Positions 46,586 through 59,234 of a DNA stretch of 64,000 nucleotides are shown piece by piece (the first letter of the stretch is position 1; each line of letters begins with the position of its first letter). The notes beneath the pieces are model-generated. The model ran no database searches and was not told where the DNA came from. It saw only the letters and a program-made list of their open reading frames with translations. A program made the position numbers and the translations under genes. The DNA comes from Cryptomeria japonica (taxonomy: Eukaryota; Streptophyta; Pinopsida; Cupressales; Cupressaceae): the NCBI RefSeq assembly GCF_030272615.1, contig NC_081414.1:782354119-782418118 (forward strand), read 5' to 3'.

Positions 46586-49500
46586 TCAATCAAGAAGACC
46601 AAAAAAAACTGATGAAGAAATCATCTTCTCCTGTGGAACTGCCTTTGTGAACATATCGGCAGGATTCTCACTTGTGTGAATCTTCTCAAGCCATAACTGA
46701 CCCTCCTCCAAAATAGTCTGGATGAAGTGGTACCTGAGTTGAATGTGCTTTGTCCTTAAATGAAAAGTAGAGTTCTTCGCAAGATGAATGGCACTTTGGC
46801 TATCAGTATACAATGGACGATCCTCCTATGTCTAACCCAATTCCTCTAGAAAACATTGAAACCAAATCATCTCCTTGCTGGCTTCTGTAGCAGCAACATA
46901 CTCAGCTTCAGTGGTTGAAAGTGCAACAACCTTTTGGAGCCTAGAAACCCAACTGACTGCAGTTCCCCCTATAGTAAAAACATACCCTGTATTACTCCTC
47001 CGTGAATCAATATCACCCGCCAGATCAGAGTCAACAAATCCACTTAGAGCAGCATTAGATCCTTTGAAACATAATGCCTTCGTAGTAGTTCCTTTCAAAT
47101 ACCGAAGAATCCATTTCACAGCATTCCAATGTTCCATACCTGGATCACTCATAAACCTACTCACAACTCCCACTGCATGTGCAATATCTAGCCTTGTGCA
47201 TACCATTGCATACATCAGACTGCCAACAGCTGATGAATACGGGATGTTGGAAATTTTATTAACCTCTTCCTGTGCCTTTGGGCACATCTCCTTAGTCAAA
47301 TTGAAATGACTAGCCAAAGGTGTACTAACTGCTTTTGCATCCTGCATGTTAATTCTTTTCAACATCTTCTTTATATACTCACTTTGGGACAAATTCAAGG
47401 TTCTATTTTTCCTATCCTGTGTAATCCTCATACCGAGAATTTGCTTAGCTGCACCCAAATCCTTCATAACAAATGACTTGGCTAATTTTTGTTTAAGATC
47501 ATTTATATGTTGCATGTTAGACCCAGCAACAAGCATGTCATCAACATAAAGCAACAGGATAATATAGCTGCCATTATCAAATCTCTTAAAATATACACAA
47601 TGATCAGAATGACATCTATGATAACCGTGTTCAGCCATGAAACTATCAAATTTTAAATACCATTGTCGGGGTGCTTGCTTTATGCCATACAAACTTTTCT
47701 TCAACCTGCACACCAAGTTCTCCTTACCTTTGACCTCATATCCCTATGGTTGCAACATGTAAATTTCCTCTTCCAAATCTCCATGGAGAAAAGTTGTTTT
47801 GACATCTAATTGTTCAAGATGTAAATCATCTATATCCACAAGACTAAGTATAGTTCTAATTGAAGTCATTTTTACAACTAGAGAAAAAATTTCATCATAA
47901 TCTATACCCTTTTTCTGTGCAAAACCTTTTACCACAAGTCTAGCCTTATATCTTTTCTGACCTCCTTCCTCCTCCTTCAGTCGATAAACCCATTTGTTAG
48001 GAAAGGCTCTTTTTTCTGTAGGTAAAGGGACTAAGTGCCAAGTCTTGTTTTTCATCAAGGAGTCCATCTCCTCTTTCATGTCTAGCTCCCATTGTTGTTT
48101 GGCATCTACCTACATTGCTTCTTCATATTCTTCTGGTTCACCAGAATTCGTTAATAAAATAGAATACAAAGAAGGAGAAAATCTTTCAGGGGGTCTACTT
48201 GTCCTCGTAGAACATCTAACACTTGCAGGAGTTTGTGGGACAATCTGTTGTTGCTGAGCATTAGGTACCTATGGCATTTCATTTTCAGGAATCTCATCCA
48301 ACACCACATATTCTTGTTTGTCCTGTTCATGCTTCTTTTTCTACATCTGTTCTTTATACATAACCTTCTCATTGAATATAACATCTCTACTTCTAATTAT
48401 TTTCTTATTTTCAAAATCCCATAACCGATAGCTATATTCATCTATCCCATATCCAATGAAGGCACATTTCTAAGATTTAGCATCAAGCTTGGTTCTGTTT
48501 TCTTTATCAACATGGACAAAAGCTTCACAACCAAAAGTTTTTAGAAAAGAATAATTTACCTTTTTACCAGTCCATGCCTCCTTTGGAATACCACCATCCA
48601 AAGGGGTTGAAGGTCCTCTATTTATCAAATAGACAACAGTATGTACAACATCTACCCAAAAATGTAAGGGCAATCCAACATGCAATCTCATGCTCCTCGC
48701 ACGTTCCATGATAGTCCTATTCATTCTCTTTGACACACCATTTTCCTATGGAGTTCCTGGAACTGTCTTTTGCTTTCGAATCCCATTTAAGGAACAGTGA
48801 TCTTCAAATGCTTTGTTGCAATACTCACCTCCATTATCCGATCTGAGACAGTTCAACTTTTTTCCTATCTCATTCTCAACCAAAACTTTCCATTTCTTAA
48901 AAGTTTAAAAAACACCTGATTTTTGTTTTAGGAAATATACCCATGTTTTTCTGGTTGAGTCATCAATAAAAATAACATAATAACAAGAGCCGCCAAGAGA
49001 TGATACCTGAGCTGGTCTCCATACATCTAAATGTACAAGCTCTAACTTCTCACTCTTCTTCTCTTTCCCAACCTTGAGAAATCTGACTCTTTTCTGTTTA
49101 CCATAAACACAGTTTTCACAGAACTCTAAATCAATCTTCTTTAGTCCTGGCAATAGATTTTTGGAGTGAAGGATTTTCATCCCTTTCTCACTCATGTGCC
49201 CAAGCCTATGGTGCCACATTATCGAATCTGTTCTTGCAACATTTATTGTTGTTGTCCCTGCAGTAACTTTATCTATAGCAACTAAGGTAGAGTAAGTGTT
49301 ACCAGTACATAGATATAATGTTCCTACCTTTGCACCTTTAGCTACTACTAATGATCCTTTAGTGACCTTCCACATATTGTCTGAGAAGGTAACTATGCAA
49401 CCTTCACTACCTAGTTGCCCTGCAGAAATTAAATTTCTTCTTAATTTAGGAACATGTCTTACTTCCTGCAGAAACCAATCATTACCATTCTCCAACTTGA

Positions 49501-50512
49501 TTTTTAGCTTTCCTTTTCCAACAATTTGATAGGGCTCATCATCACCCAAATATCCCTGTCCAAAATCACCTTGAACATAATCTAGAAAATATTTTCTATG
49601 GGGTGTAGCATGAAATGAAGCCCCAGAATCTATTACCTAGGAATCATTAACATTATCCAAACACAAGATTAAAGTATCTTGTAAAGTATTACTTGCAATA
49701 TTAGCTTCCTTACTGTCATTTTCATTTTTGTCTCCTTCTTTGTTTTTTTGAGACCAACAGTCTTTCTTTAGATGACCAGGCTTTCCGCAGTACCAGCAAT
49801 CTTTCTTTCCTCTAGATTGAGAGCGTCCTTTCTTTGACTTCCCTCGTGACTTCTCATTCCCAGGGCCTTTTCCTCTTTCCTTTGATCTTCCTCTGTTCTC
49901 CACATTCAAAACACTACCCGATGATGTTGAAGTCTCACCTGTGCTTTTCCTTCGCATTTTCTCGCTTAGGATAACACCAACAATATCATCAAATACCAAA
50001 GTATTTTTACTAGAGATAGAGTTATTTATAGCCATAACCAAGCTATTGCAGCTTTCTGGCAAAGAACATAAAATCAAGAGAGCCCTAACCTCTTCTGCAA
50101 AGGTAATTTTTACCGAAGACAATTGACTGGTAATTGTATTAAATTCATTTAAGTGCTCTGCTACAGATCCTCCCTCACTCATTTTCAAATTAAACAAATG
50201 CTTCATAAGAAATACCTTATTCGAAGTCGAGGGTTTCTCATACAACTTAGCCAATGTTGCCATCAAATCTATAGTTATTTTTGCTTTTGTTATATTGAAT
50301 GCTACAGACAGCGCAAAGCACAATAGAATGGATCCTAGTGCCTTTCTATCTAAAATGTCCCACTCTTCATCTAATATTGTGGTCGGTTTCTTTGCCTTTC
50401 CTTCCAATGGCTGCCACAAAGCCTTTTGATACAGGTAATTCTCCATCTGCATTTTTCATAACTGATAATTCTAGCTGTTAAACTTTTCGACCTTGAATTT
50501 GGAATCCTCCAT
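46586..50512 (-). pseudogene. Copia-2 gag-pol polyprotein: one frame, stops only
   Basis: From the ATG at 50512 to the stop at 46586 one frame of 1,309 codons including the stop is kept without any indel. About a dozen internal stops break it. Gag is UBN2-type with zinc knuckle 'CWYCGKPGHLKKDC' near 49790. Protease 'VIDSGASFHATPH' is near 49620. Integrase has 'HHRLGHMSEKGM' and 'CENCVYGKQ', first Asp in 'HLDVW' and second in 'LRSDNGGEY'. The catalytic Glu of 'NGVSER' is Lys. Reverse transcriptase has an intact YVDD in 'LLLYVDDMLVAG' near 47560. RNase H has 'DSDLAGDIDSRRSNTGY', 'STTEAEYVA' and 'YTDSQSAIHLAKN'. Most stops are TAG where Gln is expected. Confidence 0.92.
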
Positions 50513-50557
50513 TGCTCCCACTCAAATCTGAAAGTCCTACCAATTTACAGAAAACCT

Positions 50558-50570
50558 CACTCTTATACCA
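50558..50570 (-). other. Copia-2 primer-binding site
   Basis: TGGTATAAGAG after the 5' LTR on the minus strand, one change from the initiator tRNA-Met complement TGGTATCAGAG. Confidence 0.82.
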
Positions 50571-50572
50571 AT

Positions 50573-50938
50573 TGTTAAGGTTTCAAGAAGATCTGAAGCA
50601 AATATGAACTAACAATTATATACAGATTTAAATACAAAAGATAAAGAAATAAAACAGGACACAGATAACATAGAGATTTAACGTGGTTCACCCAGAATGG
50701 GTTACGTCCACCATACACAGTCGTCCAATCCTTCTTATTATCCAGCAAAAATAGTACATCAACCTTACAATGCCTTAAGCATCCCAGCCGCTTATAACAT
50801 GCATTTTTTGGGCAACAAACAAAGTCGGCCTTTTTAGGGTTTTATTACAATGTCGGTTTTCATCAACGAAAAAAGGAAAAAAAAATTAATACGTGCTAAG
50901 TGTATAGTACTTTGCTGATCAGTCTCCACATTTCAACA
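50573..50938 (-). repeat. Copia-2 5' LTR
   Basis: Aligns with the 3' LTR except for the missing GC-rich block, where only 'aaaaaaaaattaatacgtgc' is found. Proper TG...CA ends. Confidence 0.93.
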
Positions 50939-51040
50939 TGACCATCATCCCACCATACTATTCTAGACTCACTCATTCATGCATTCCTCTCAAGACCTCC
51001 TCCTTTGACACCAATTCCAAGCTCCATGGCATGAATATCG

Positions 51041-52195
51041 TGTAGTGTCCTAAACTATACTCCCTTACATTTTTGTCCTCATTTGGGCCCTCACCTTGGT
51101 GTTCATCCTCTGAGGCTTGATTGAAGTCTTGATTCTACACACACCATGCACCAAACTAAATATTTTCAACCTCTACACTTTCTTGCCCAAACTTTGGCAT
51201 CCTCAATTAGTCAAGATCAGAGTGCCCGCACTCCGTTCTCCCAACTAGGGCCCATGTTTTGGGCTTCTCAACCATATCATGATATGGATGGGACCCTGAA
51301 TCCCATGTCGGCTCATGTCAAAAAATTAATATGCTTTTCGACCAAGCATGTATAAAAGGAGGTCTGCCGCTCTTATTTTGATATCAATATTTAATTAATC
51401 AATCAATCATACATATCAAGCATTAATTCAAATTTAAGTGAGCAATTAATCAATCTTGTTTCAAGAATTGGAGTACAAATAAAGTCAAGATTCAAGAATT
51501 GGAGATGACATTCATGTTCTATGTTTTATGAATACATGAAACCCTAATTCATTGTTAATATAAATAAAACTTCATAAAAATGTATATCATTAGTGTTTTA
51601 GAAATTTTCATCATTTCCCTCAAAAGGAAATCATTTCCATTATAGCAATCATTTACATTTTAATTCTATTTCATGGTTAATTCAAAAACTGAGGTTTGAC
51701 AAAAGGAAAACCCCTATTCCCCGCCATTTTACCTTCTCTATTGTATGTAAGAATATACAAAGATGCAATTTTCACAATCGACATCATTCATGGAGATGAA
51801 TAGTTTCCCCTTTGGATGATGAAAAGTTTGGAAAACTAGAGCGACGGGCATTCTGGTCTTGATAATTTAGGATGACCTTTTGGAAATAGATCCAAACACT
51901 CACATATTGCTCATTTCTAGGTTCGTAGCTCCATTCGGCAACTGTATCTCGTTGTTTATGCATAATTATTTCAAATTCAACACATTTACCCTAATTTCAA
52001 TATTTTCACAGTTCAACTTAAAAAGAAGGAATCAATTCTTCACTAGTGAGTATAATCAAAATTCTTAGCCCTATCTTTGATGGACTGAGGCTAGATCTAT
52101 TGGATTCACCCCTCTTTAATGTAATTGGTCCCTAAGAAAAAATTAGGTGTTTTGCTACATCATTGGGTGAAACCCCAATTTTTTACCATATTACA
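51041..52195 (+). repeat. Gypsy-type 5' LTR
   Basis: 1,155 bp, TGTAGTGTCC...ATTACA, with TATAAAAG at 51351-51358. Best-preserved copy of the family in the window. It is followed by 'ttttagtgagcccgatgg', a possible primer-binding region; the tRNA cannot be named with confidence. Confidence 0.8.
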
Positions 52196-54600
52196 TTTTA
52201 GTGAGCCCGATGGCTTACTTATTAATTTCGAATTTATGTTTTTAGATATGATTTTTCATGCATTTTAAAATTCAAGTTTATATTTTCAAATTTAATTTTC
52301 AATTGAATTTCATACGTTTAGAGGTTAAATTCATAGAAACCCTAATTTTTAATTCTAAAATTGAACTTTGGGTCGTCTAATTTGGATTAATTATTTCAGA
52401 TTTGATTATTCATCGATTTAAAATTCAATGGTGCACTCACAAATATAATTTTCAATTGAATTACATAATTTTAGTGGTTGATTTCACAAAGACCCTAATT
52501 TTTAATTCTAAAATATACTTGTGAGTTGCATAATTTTTCAAATCAATTTTTAGATATGATCTTTATGATATGTATCTTATGATCTAGATGCATTTTTATT
52601 TCAAATTTACACATTTAATTGCTTAAATACTTGGTTAATCAATCAATTTTATAAAAAAATACATTGTTTAATTACAATTTTCAATTCCAAATTCAAATTT
52701 CCCTACTTTGTGCATGCATTTTACTACCATTAGTCCTACCTATAGTATTTCTTTGAGAAGAAGTTGTATAATTAAGGCCTCCCAAGGTTTAATTACTAAG
52801 AATATGGAGCCTAATTTAGATAACTTGTTTCATGAGAATGTCGGTGGTTCCTCTAATCCAACAAATGATGCCATTTTTTCCTCATTCTTTACATAGTTCT
52901 CATAATGTGGATGAATCACTAACTATGGTTTGCATTGATCAATTGGAGAACATTGTCATTGAATTTAAAAATGTTCAACAATGGACAAGTCAACAATACC
53001 CAAAAAGTGAGGAAATCAGACATTGATTGAAGGATTAAAAATAATGGTTCAAAGTCATAAAATTGGTGTTCATTTTCTGCTAGCCTAACTGATATTGTTG
53101 ACACTAATATTATGCCTATCAAAAGTTGTGCCGAAGTCCTTGGTTACACTCAAGCTACTAGTCAAGTTAATCATTATATTCCTATTTTTACATCATTGTC
53201 TAGTGTACCTACTTTCACATCTTCTATCATGACTACTTCCACACAAATTGTTAATCCTACACATGTTATTCAAGGGGGCAACTTTTTTAATCAAAATTCT
53301 TTTATACCTCCTTTTTTGAATCTTCCATTTATAATTTAATCATCTCCCATATCCACATATCATAGTGTTCCATGCCCATACTATCAACTTCAAACTATAT
53401 ACATCAATGTTACTCCTCCATCCCAATCTATATGTCCAATTTCAATCCATCCACAAAAGCAACCATCAATAACTTACCCCAAACCATTTTATCCTTACAA
53501 CAACAACTAGCTTTTATTACACAATCTAAGTGTAATGTGTACACATTTCATGTAGCAAGCCCATTATCTGATAAAATTGTCAATGGTATCCCTTCTAAAC
53601 ATATGGAAGTCCATCAATTAGAGATTTACACTAGAAGAAGTGATCTCTTGATCCATGTGAAAATATGCCAAACTTTGTTTAGTGACTTTTCTCATGATCG
53701 AAGACATGGCTAAATTGTTCACTTGAACCTTTAGGGATAAAGCTTTGCAATGGTACTATTCTTTTCCTTGTTACTCTATTACATCATTCCAACAATTAGC
53801 TAATTATTTCATTCAACAACTTCACAATAATATTGGGCCTAAAATTACTTTGACTGATTTGATTCATTCTAAGCAAGATGTTAAAGAAAAAGTGGACATT
53901 TTTGTTGGTAGATATAAACATTTGTATTTCCAAATTGTTTATCCTATTCCTTATCAAGATATTCATAGAATTTATATTCCTCACTTATAAAAGTACATTA
54001 GGGATAAGCTTCTATTTTTTGAGTTTACTTCCTTTTTATAGTTGTGCATAGCGCCTCATAATTATTAGCTTCTTGAGTGAGTCAATTTGAATCTTCTCCT
54101 TCAATTGCTCCAATTGATAAGAATGCTCAAGTGATCAATAATATTTTGTAAAGTTTAAATTGACTAAGGGATAAATCAAGTTCAATAACAACTTCAATAC
54201 TCAAGTGGCATCCATTACATTAGGTGTGGCCGCTTTATCCAAATACTTTAGAAAATAATTTAGTCCTGTTTCTGGGTCTTTTCATAGCATACAACACAAT
54301 TGATAAATAAAAATATATTGGAACTTCCTCCCATCAAGCCAATTGATAATTCTAAACCTTTTCCATCTTATCATGATCCCAAAGCCTTTTGGCAATATCA
54401 TCATCAATTTAGTCATGACATTGAGAAGTGTTCTACTTTAAGGAGTAGGATTCAAGACTTTATTAATAATAATACCATATCTGTGATTGATGTGAAAGAC
54501 AAAGGAAACAAATTTGTAGCTCCTCCTAATCAATATCTTCAAATATTTACTAATCCTCTACCTTTCAATTCTACTAGTGTGGTGGAGCCTTAGCCTCTTG
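52196..54600 (+). pseudogene. Gypsy-type gag, decayed
   Basis: Open pieces read 'MPIKSCAEVLGYTQA' (53112), 'ATINNLPQTILSLQQQLAFI' (near 53450), and 'MQWYYSFPCYSITSFQQLAN' with 'QQLHNNIGPKITLTDLIHSK' (53745-53990, the retrotransposon gag core). A C-terminal piece 'DPKAFWQYHHQFSHDIEKC' (54300-54593) is the zinc-finger-like Cys-His motif with the first Cys changed to Trp. Several frameshifts and stops separate them. The first 500 bases after the LTR are AT-rich leader. Confidence 0.75.
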
Positions 54601-54689
54601 TATATATATGAAAAGAAGATTGTTTGTCAAGTGAGCTACACACAATAGATCATTTAAGGTTCCAAACCCTAATATCAATAGATCCCTTT

Positions 54690-55770
54690 TTAATTACATT
54701 CATATATGTATGAAATCCTATTAAAATCAATGGTATGTTACAAGGGTCAAATGAAGAGAACATAAAATATGAAGATACCATATGATGAGAAGCCCTTAAA
54801 TCTAGAAGCCATCTCCTTAAATCATGACTTGTAGTAGCACAAAGGGCTTGTCCTTTACTTGTACCAAAAGTGTGACTCTTCCCCTTATCAAATTATTTTT
54901 CTTTGGAAGAAAAAGCTGAAATAGACATCCTGAAAGGCACATTGATTCTATTATTCTCAAGAAGATGCTTCAATTCACCAATATCCTTATTGTAAAAATG
55001 ATATTCTTCATATCTTGACTTCTTACAATACATACAAAAAATATTCTCCTTCTTAGATAAATCTCTCTTAGGGGAGGAAATATAATCTATTTTTTGAGGA
55101 GAGGAAGATTATGCCCTATCCTTCTATGGCATTGGTTTTGATTGCTTCTACTTCTTTTTGGTACCCTTCTCATAATTATCCACCAAAGCATGCGACTTAT
55201 ATGACTTGATAATACCAATTATGTTTGACTTTTCTTCTTCAAGAACCAAAAGATTAGTGAATAAATCAAAGGATGGTGTAGTATAGGCATCCCTAATTAT
55301 AAATTGATGAGTGTGTAAAATAGAATAATAGTTGCATATTTGGAAGGAAGCTTCCCCAAGAAATTAAAAAAAGAATAATTGTGCATCCTTCTTTTCAATC
55401 CCACAATCCTTGAGTTGTACTATTAGCTCATTTGCGTTACTGACATATAGTCTTGGATTGTATCATAATTATTGGGATCCAAATTTAGGATATCACTTTA
55501 AAGTGTGTTTCCTCTAATGTCATCAACTTGACCATACAATTGACCAAGTTTATCTCAAGCTTTCTTTATTCTTTTATACTTCTCAATATGAAAGATAATA
55601 GTGGGATATATTTTTTCTTAAGACCTGAAGAGACATAAAGAACTTAATGATTCATTTAATTTTCTTATTAGCATCAACATTAGGATTTGAGGGTTCAAAA
55701 ATTGTTCCATGAACATAATATTTTAAATCTTTTTCCATTAGTTTACCCCATGCATTAACTTTTCAAGTTG
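54690..55770 (-). pseudogene. Copia gag-protease fragment
   Basis: Minus-strand translation gives 'MEKDLKYYVHGTIFEPSN' near 55740, then 'KLGQLYGQVDDIRGNTL' and 'ILNLDPNNYDTIQDYMS' near 55470, 'LKDCGIEKKDAQLF' near 55400 (the UBN2 gag signature), a knuckle-like 'CMYCKK' near 55030, and 'LLDLRASHHMVSSYFMFSS' near 54800. The last is the Copia protease with the active-site D-S-G changed to DLR. Integrase and reverse transcriptase are absent. Different family from Copia-1 and Copia-2. Confidence 0.72.
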
Positions 55771-56300
55771 CATAATTATGTGGAGTTAAATGAGGAAATT
55801 TTTGAGAATCCACAAATGAAAATCAAAAGAGCACAAAAGGAGAGGAGCACAAGGACACAAGACACTCCCAAAATTCCCTCAATCAAAGAACGCCTCAACA
55901 CAATGATGATTTGGAAATTTATACTTAGTGATTTTAAAATGACTACTTATAAAACAAGACAAAGTGGAATTTTGTTTTGAATATTTACAACCAACTCAAT
56001 TCGGATATATCAAACTAAAATTACTAATGTAGAAAACCAAACTTAGATCCAAGCATTACAATTGCAAAAAGTAAGCCAAATAAAGCCATGTTCTAAAAGT
56101 GAAATTTCTAATCATAGTGACTATAAATGTGTAAGGCTTCACCTTGTGATTGTAACTATGAATCATATGCTACTGATATGTTTTTAGGTGATTGAAAGTA
56201 TTTTATCAATTCTCATCTAACAATTCCAAATATCACAAAAGAAAGACCCTCTAGTCTTTGTCACTAATAAGCTCACGTAGAGAGACCTCTAAAGATGGTC
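55771..56300. other. Unassigned spacer
   Basis: No motif recognised between the Copia fragment and the start of the Gypsy integrase. A 70-codon plus-strand open stretch at 55768-55980 has no family-like sequence. Possibly the worn 3' end of the minus-strand Gypsy. Confidence 0.4.
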
Positions 56301-57320
56301 ATTCTACCTCAATGGACAAGATGTCTTCAACACCATAAATAACTGTATAGGGGTAGTTTCAATAGGTGTGTGAACACTTGTGTGATAGTTCCATAGTGCA
56401 AGATTAAGTTGGATGTTCCAATTGTGGCCAACATCATTGACTAGCTTTCTAAGGACTGAGAATGGTTTTATTAGATGCCTCAACTTGACTGTTACCTTGG
56501 AGGTAGTATGGAGTATAAAAAAGATGATGGATATGGAATTGGTCAAAAAGCTCATGAAAATCCTAATTTTTGAAGGGATGCACATTTTCTGTGATGATGG
56601 AAAGGGGAACACCATATCGAAAAATGATATAATTGTGGATGAAAGCTACAATCTACTTATCAGTGACTTGGGTGAGAGGGATGACCTCAATCCACCTATT
56701 GAAATACTTAGTGGTTGTGATAATGAATTTGTGGCCATTGAAGGATGAAGGGTGAATCTTACCCATGAGATCAAGTACGCACTTACAAAAGGGCCATGGT
56801 GTAGTGATTGGTTGAAGTTCCTATGCTAGTGCATGAATAAGGTCTCCATGAATATGACACTTCTTACATTTCCTAACAAACTGGTATGACTAGTCTTTCT
56901 CCATTATAGTCCAGTAATAACCAATCCTCATTAGTTTCTTAGCTAAGGTTGGACCACTAGAGTGAGCCCCTCATATATCTTTGTGGATTCACATAATGTG
57001 ATTTGAGCTTTATCACTCTCTAAACATATAAGAAGAGTACCATCATGACCTTGTTAGGTAGAGTGTGTTAGCTATGATGATGTAGAAGGAGGATTGGTAG
57101 ATGAAGGAATGATATTAGTTATTAGAAAGATTAGGTGGAAGGATATTATCATGAAGCTAGGTGAAAAATTCATCATACCAAGGGGAATCGGGACCAACAA
57201 CACATATTAATTATGCTAGAGTGATCTCCAATGCAGGGACCAAAACATTATCCACCAAGAACTCATCTAATTGATCTCATTCTATGGTATGTTGATCAAG
57301 GAAGCAATTGTTGCCATAGC
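56300..57320 (-). pseudogene. Gypsy integrase
   Basis: The C-terminal part at 56615-56304 shows 'LRKLVNDVGHNWNIQLNLALWNYHTSVHTPIETTPIQLFMV', the usual stretch after the integrase core in plant Gypsy elements. Upstream to 57320 only short matching pieces survive between stops. Confidence 0.72.
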
Positions 57321-57329
57321 CTCTGCAGC

Positions 57330-57833
57330 TCAATTATTCTCTCTTGGTAAACACTTAAATAATATCTTTGTAAAACTTTTCTTGAAGTTATCTACCATTT
57401 TATTGTAAGGCATTATTTTTTCATCTTTCGTCTGATAAAAATCATTATTTTGATAAATCACAAGTGCAGAGTCTCCAAAAAAATTAAGTTCATGGATACT
57501 CCACTGAACTATAATTTGTAGACTTTTTGTCAATGCATCATATTTTTCAATATTGTCCAAGCAAGGAAATTGTAGCTGATATGATTTAGGAATAGAATCC
57601 CTTTGAGGTATGATGAAGAGTATGCCTACTCCTACTCCATGTTGTTTATATGAACCATCAAAGTATAGTTTCCATAATCTTGATTTGTTCACTATGAAGA
57701 TGGATTCATTTGAAAATTTTGATACAGTAGGAGAATCATCAATCATTGGTGCACTCGCGAGTTGGTCCATAATTACTTGTTCTTTGATATCTTTTCTATC
57801 CACACACTCAGTGATAGATTCACTTAACATCAT
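57330..57833 (-). pseudogene. Gypsy RNase H
   Basis: A 167-codon open stretch with 'WKLYFDGSYKQHGVGVGILF', 'EKYDALTKSLQI' (Asp where Glu is usual), 'FGDSALVIYQ' and ending 'LPRENN', the RNase H layout including first and third acidic residues. The downstream frame continues after a stop with 'AAEAMATIASLINIP'. Confidence 0.78.
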
Positions 57834-57999
57834 GTTCTATTTAGCTAGCCTGCTTGTGAGAGTTGCTTTCTTGAGTAAATATTTTAGTGCACAAATTCTT
57901 GCTACAAGCTTTGTCTTGTGAGATAGCATGTAATGATGCAAATTCTATGAAGGAAAGGTAACAACAAGGCAAGTACACTCAATTGGAGTGTAATTAAGC

Positions 58000-59234
58000 T
58001 CATATCCAATTAATGTGCAGCTGATGTAGTGGATGGCTTGTTCTTTTATTTCATGGTCATGTTGTGCCAAGAGAGCCCCTAATGATATGAATGTTTCTAA
58101 TATGTATAGTAAAAATGGTTTTCCTTAGATTTGTGGCATAAGCATTGGTTGATTCAAATAGTCTTTGAGATATTGAAAATCTTGTTGGAATTTTTCATTC
58201 TACTTAAAGTTGATTTTCTTGTGAAGCAAAACTTGAAACTAATGACACTTATATGCGAGTTGTGCTATGAATTTATAGATTGATTGGAGCTAAAATGATT
58301 TGTTTATTGATGTTCTTAGGAGGAGGCATCTGTAAGATTTCTTCAACTTTTGTTGGATCTCCTTCAATACCTCATTGAGACAACACATCCTAGGAGTTTC
58401 TCGGAGGTAGCTCCAAAGACACACTTCTTGGGATTCAATCTAACTTTGTATTTTTCCAAGTGATCAAAAACCACTGATAATATGTCCAAATATTATTCCC
58501 TTGTAAATGATTTTCCTTATAGATCATTTGCATTGTCTTCCATGGTGACATGCATGAGGTCATAAATAATTATTGTTATGGATCTTTGATATATGGCACA
58601 TGTATTCTTGAATCCAAAAGGTATGAAATTCCAACAAAAAGTACCCCACATACATGTGAATGTTGTCTTGTGTTCATCTTCAACTTATATCTTAATTTGA
58701 TTATATCTAGAGAATCCATCCATAAGTGATAACACTGCATGGCCTGTTGTGAGATCAAATATTAAATCAATGTTCGATAATGGCAAGTCATCCTTGGTAC
58801 AAGCCTTGATTATCTCTAAAATTGGTGCATATTATTATGTTTCCATTTGGTTTTCTAATAGGTACAAGATTAGATATCCATCTAGGATAGTTGATAGGTG
58901 TAATGAAACCAACATCCAATAACTTTTCAAGATCAAATTTCACTAATAATGCCACCCATGGATGCATCTTACAACACAATTTTTATCTGACTGGTTTGGT
59001 GCTTAAAGTATTTTTCAAGTGGTGCATAACCAAATTACTATCAAGTTCAAGAATATCTATATATGACCATGCAATATTTATCTTTCTCTCTATAAAGAAC
59101 TTTTTGAACTTTGGCTGCTCAATTTTTGTTAAAGACTGTGCAATGAAGATGTCATGTGGTACCTCTTCTATCCCAATGTTTATTTTGATGGTTTCTTCAA
59201 TCAACATAGATGAATTCTCTTGATATGATATCAT
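58000..59234 (-). pseudogene. Gypsy reverse transcriptase with lost catalytic box
   Basis: The N-terminal segment at 59234-58983 has 'IGIEEVPHDIFIAQSLTKIE' and 'IAWSYIDILELDSNLVMHHL'. The next piece, 58979-58788, has 'MHPWVALLVKFDLEKLLDVGFI' and 'WISNLVPIRKPNG'. Then come pieces of 'LSLMDGFS', 'HKTTFTCMWGTFCWN', and near 58530 'TMEDNANDL' where a YVDD box is expected, giving NAND. A conserved 'LEKYKVRLNPKKCVFG' follows near 58440. At least two frame changes. Confidence 0.8.

Larger units (their letters stand above)
45981..50938 (-). mobile_element. Complete Copia LTR retrotransposon (Copia-2), TSD TGACC
   Basis: 4,958 bp element with LTRs at 45981-46447 (467 bp, 3' LTR) and 50573-50938 (366 bp, 5' LTR). 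Flanking TGACC is identical at 45976-45980 and 50939-50943. The internal region has a primer-binding site, a single gag-pol frame and a polypurine tract. About 24 differences over some 290 aligned LTR bases by eye make it younger than Copia-1. It is inactive only through point mutations. Confidence 0.95.
51041..54600 (+). mobile_element. Gypsy-type element: 5' LTR plus gag, 3' part lost
   Basis: LTR 51041-52195 is followed by leader and a gag-like region to about 54600; protease, reverse transcriptase and 3' LTR are missing. Beyond 54600 the sequence changes to a minus-strand Copia fragment. The LTR family is that of 986-3222 and 17023. Confidence 0.78.
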
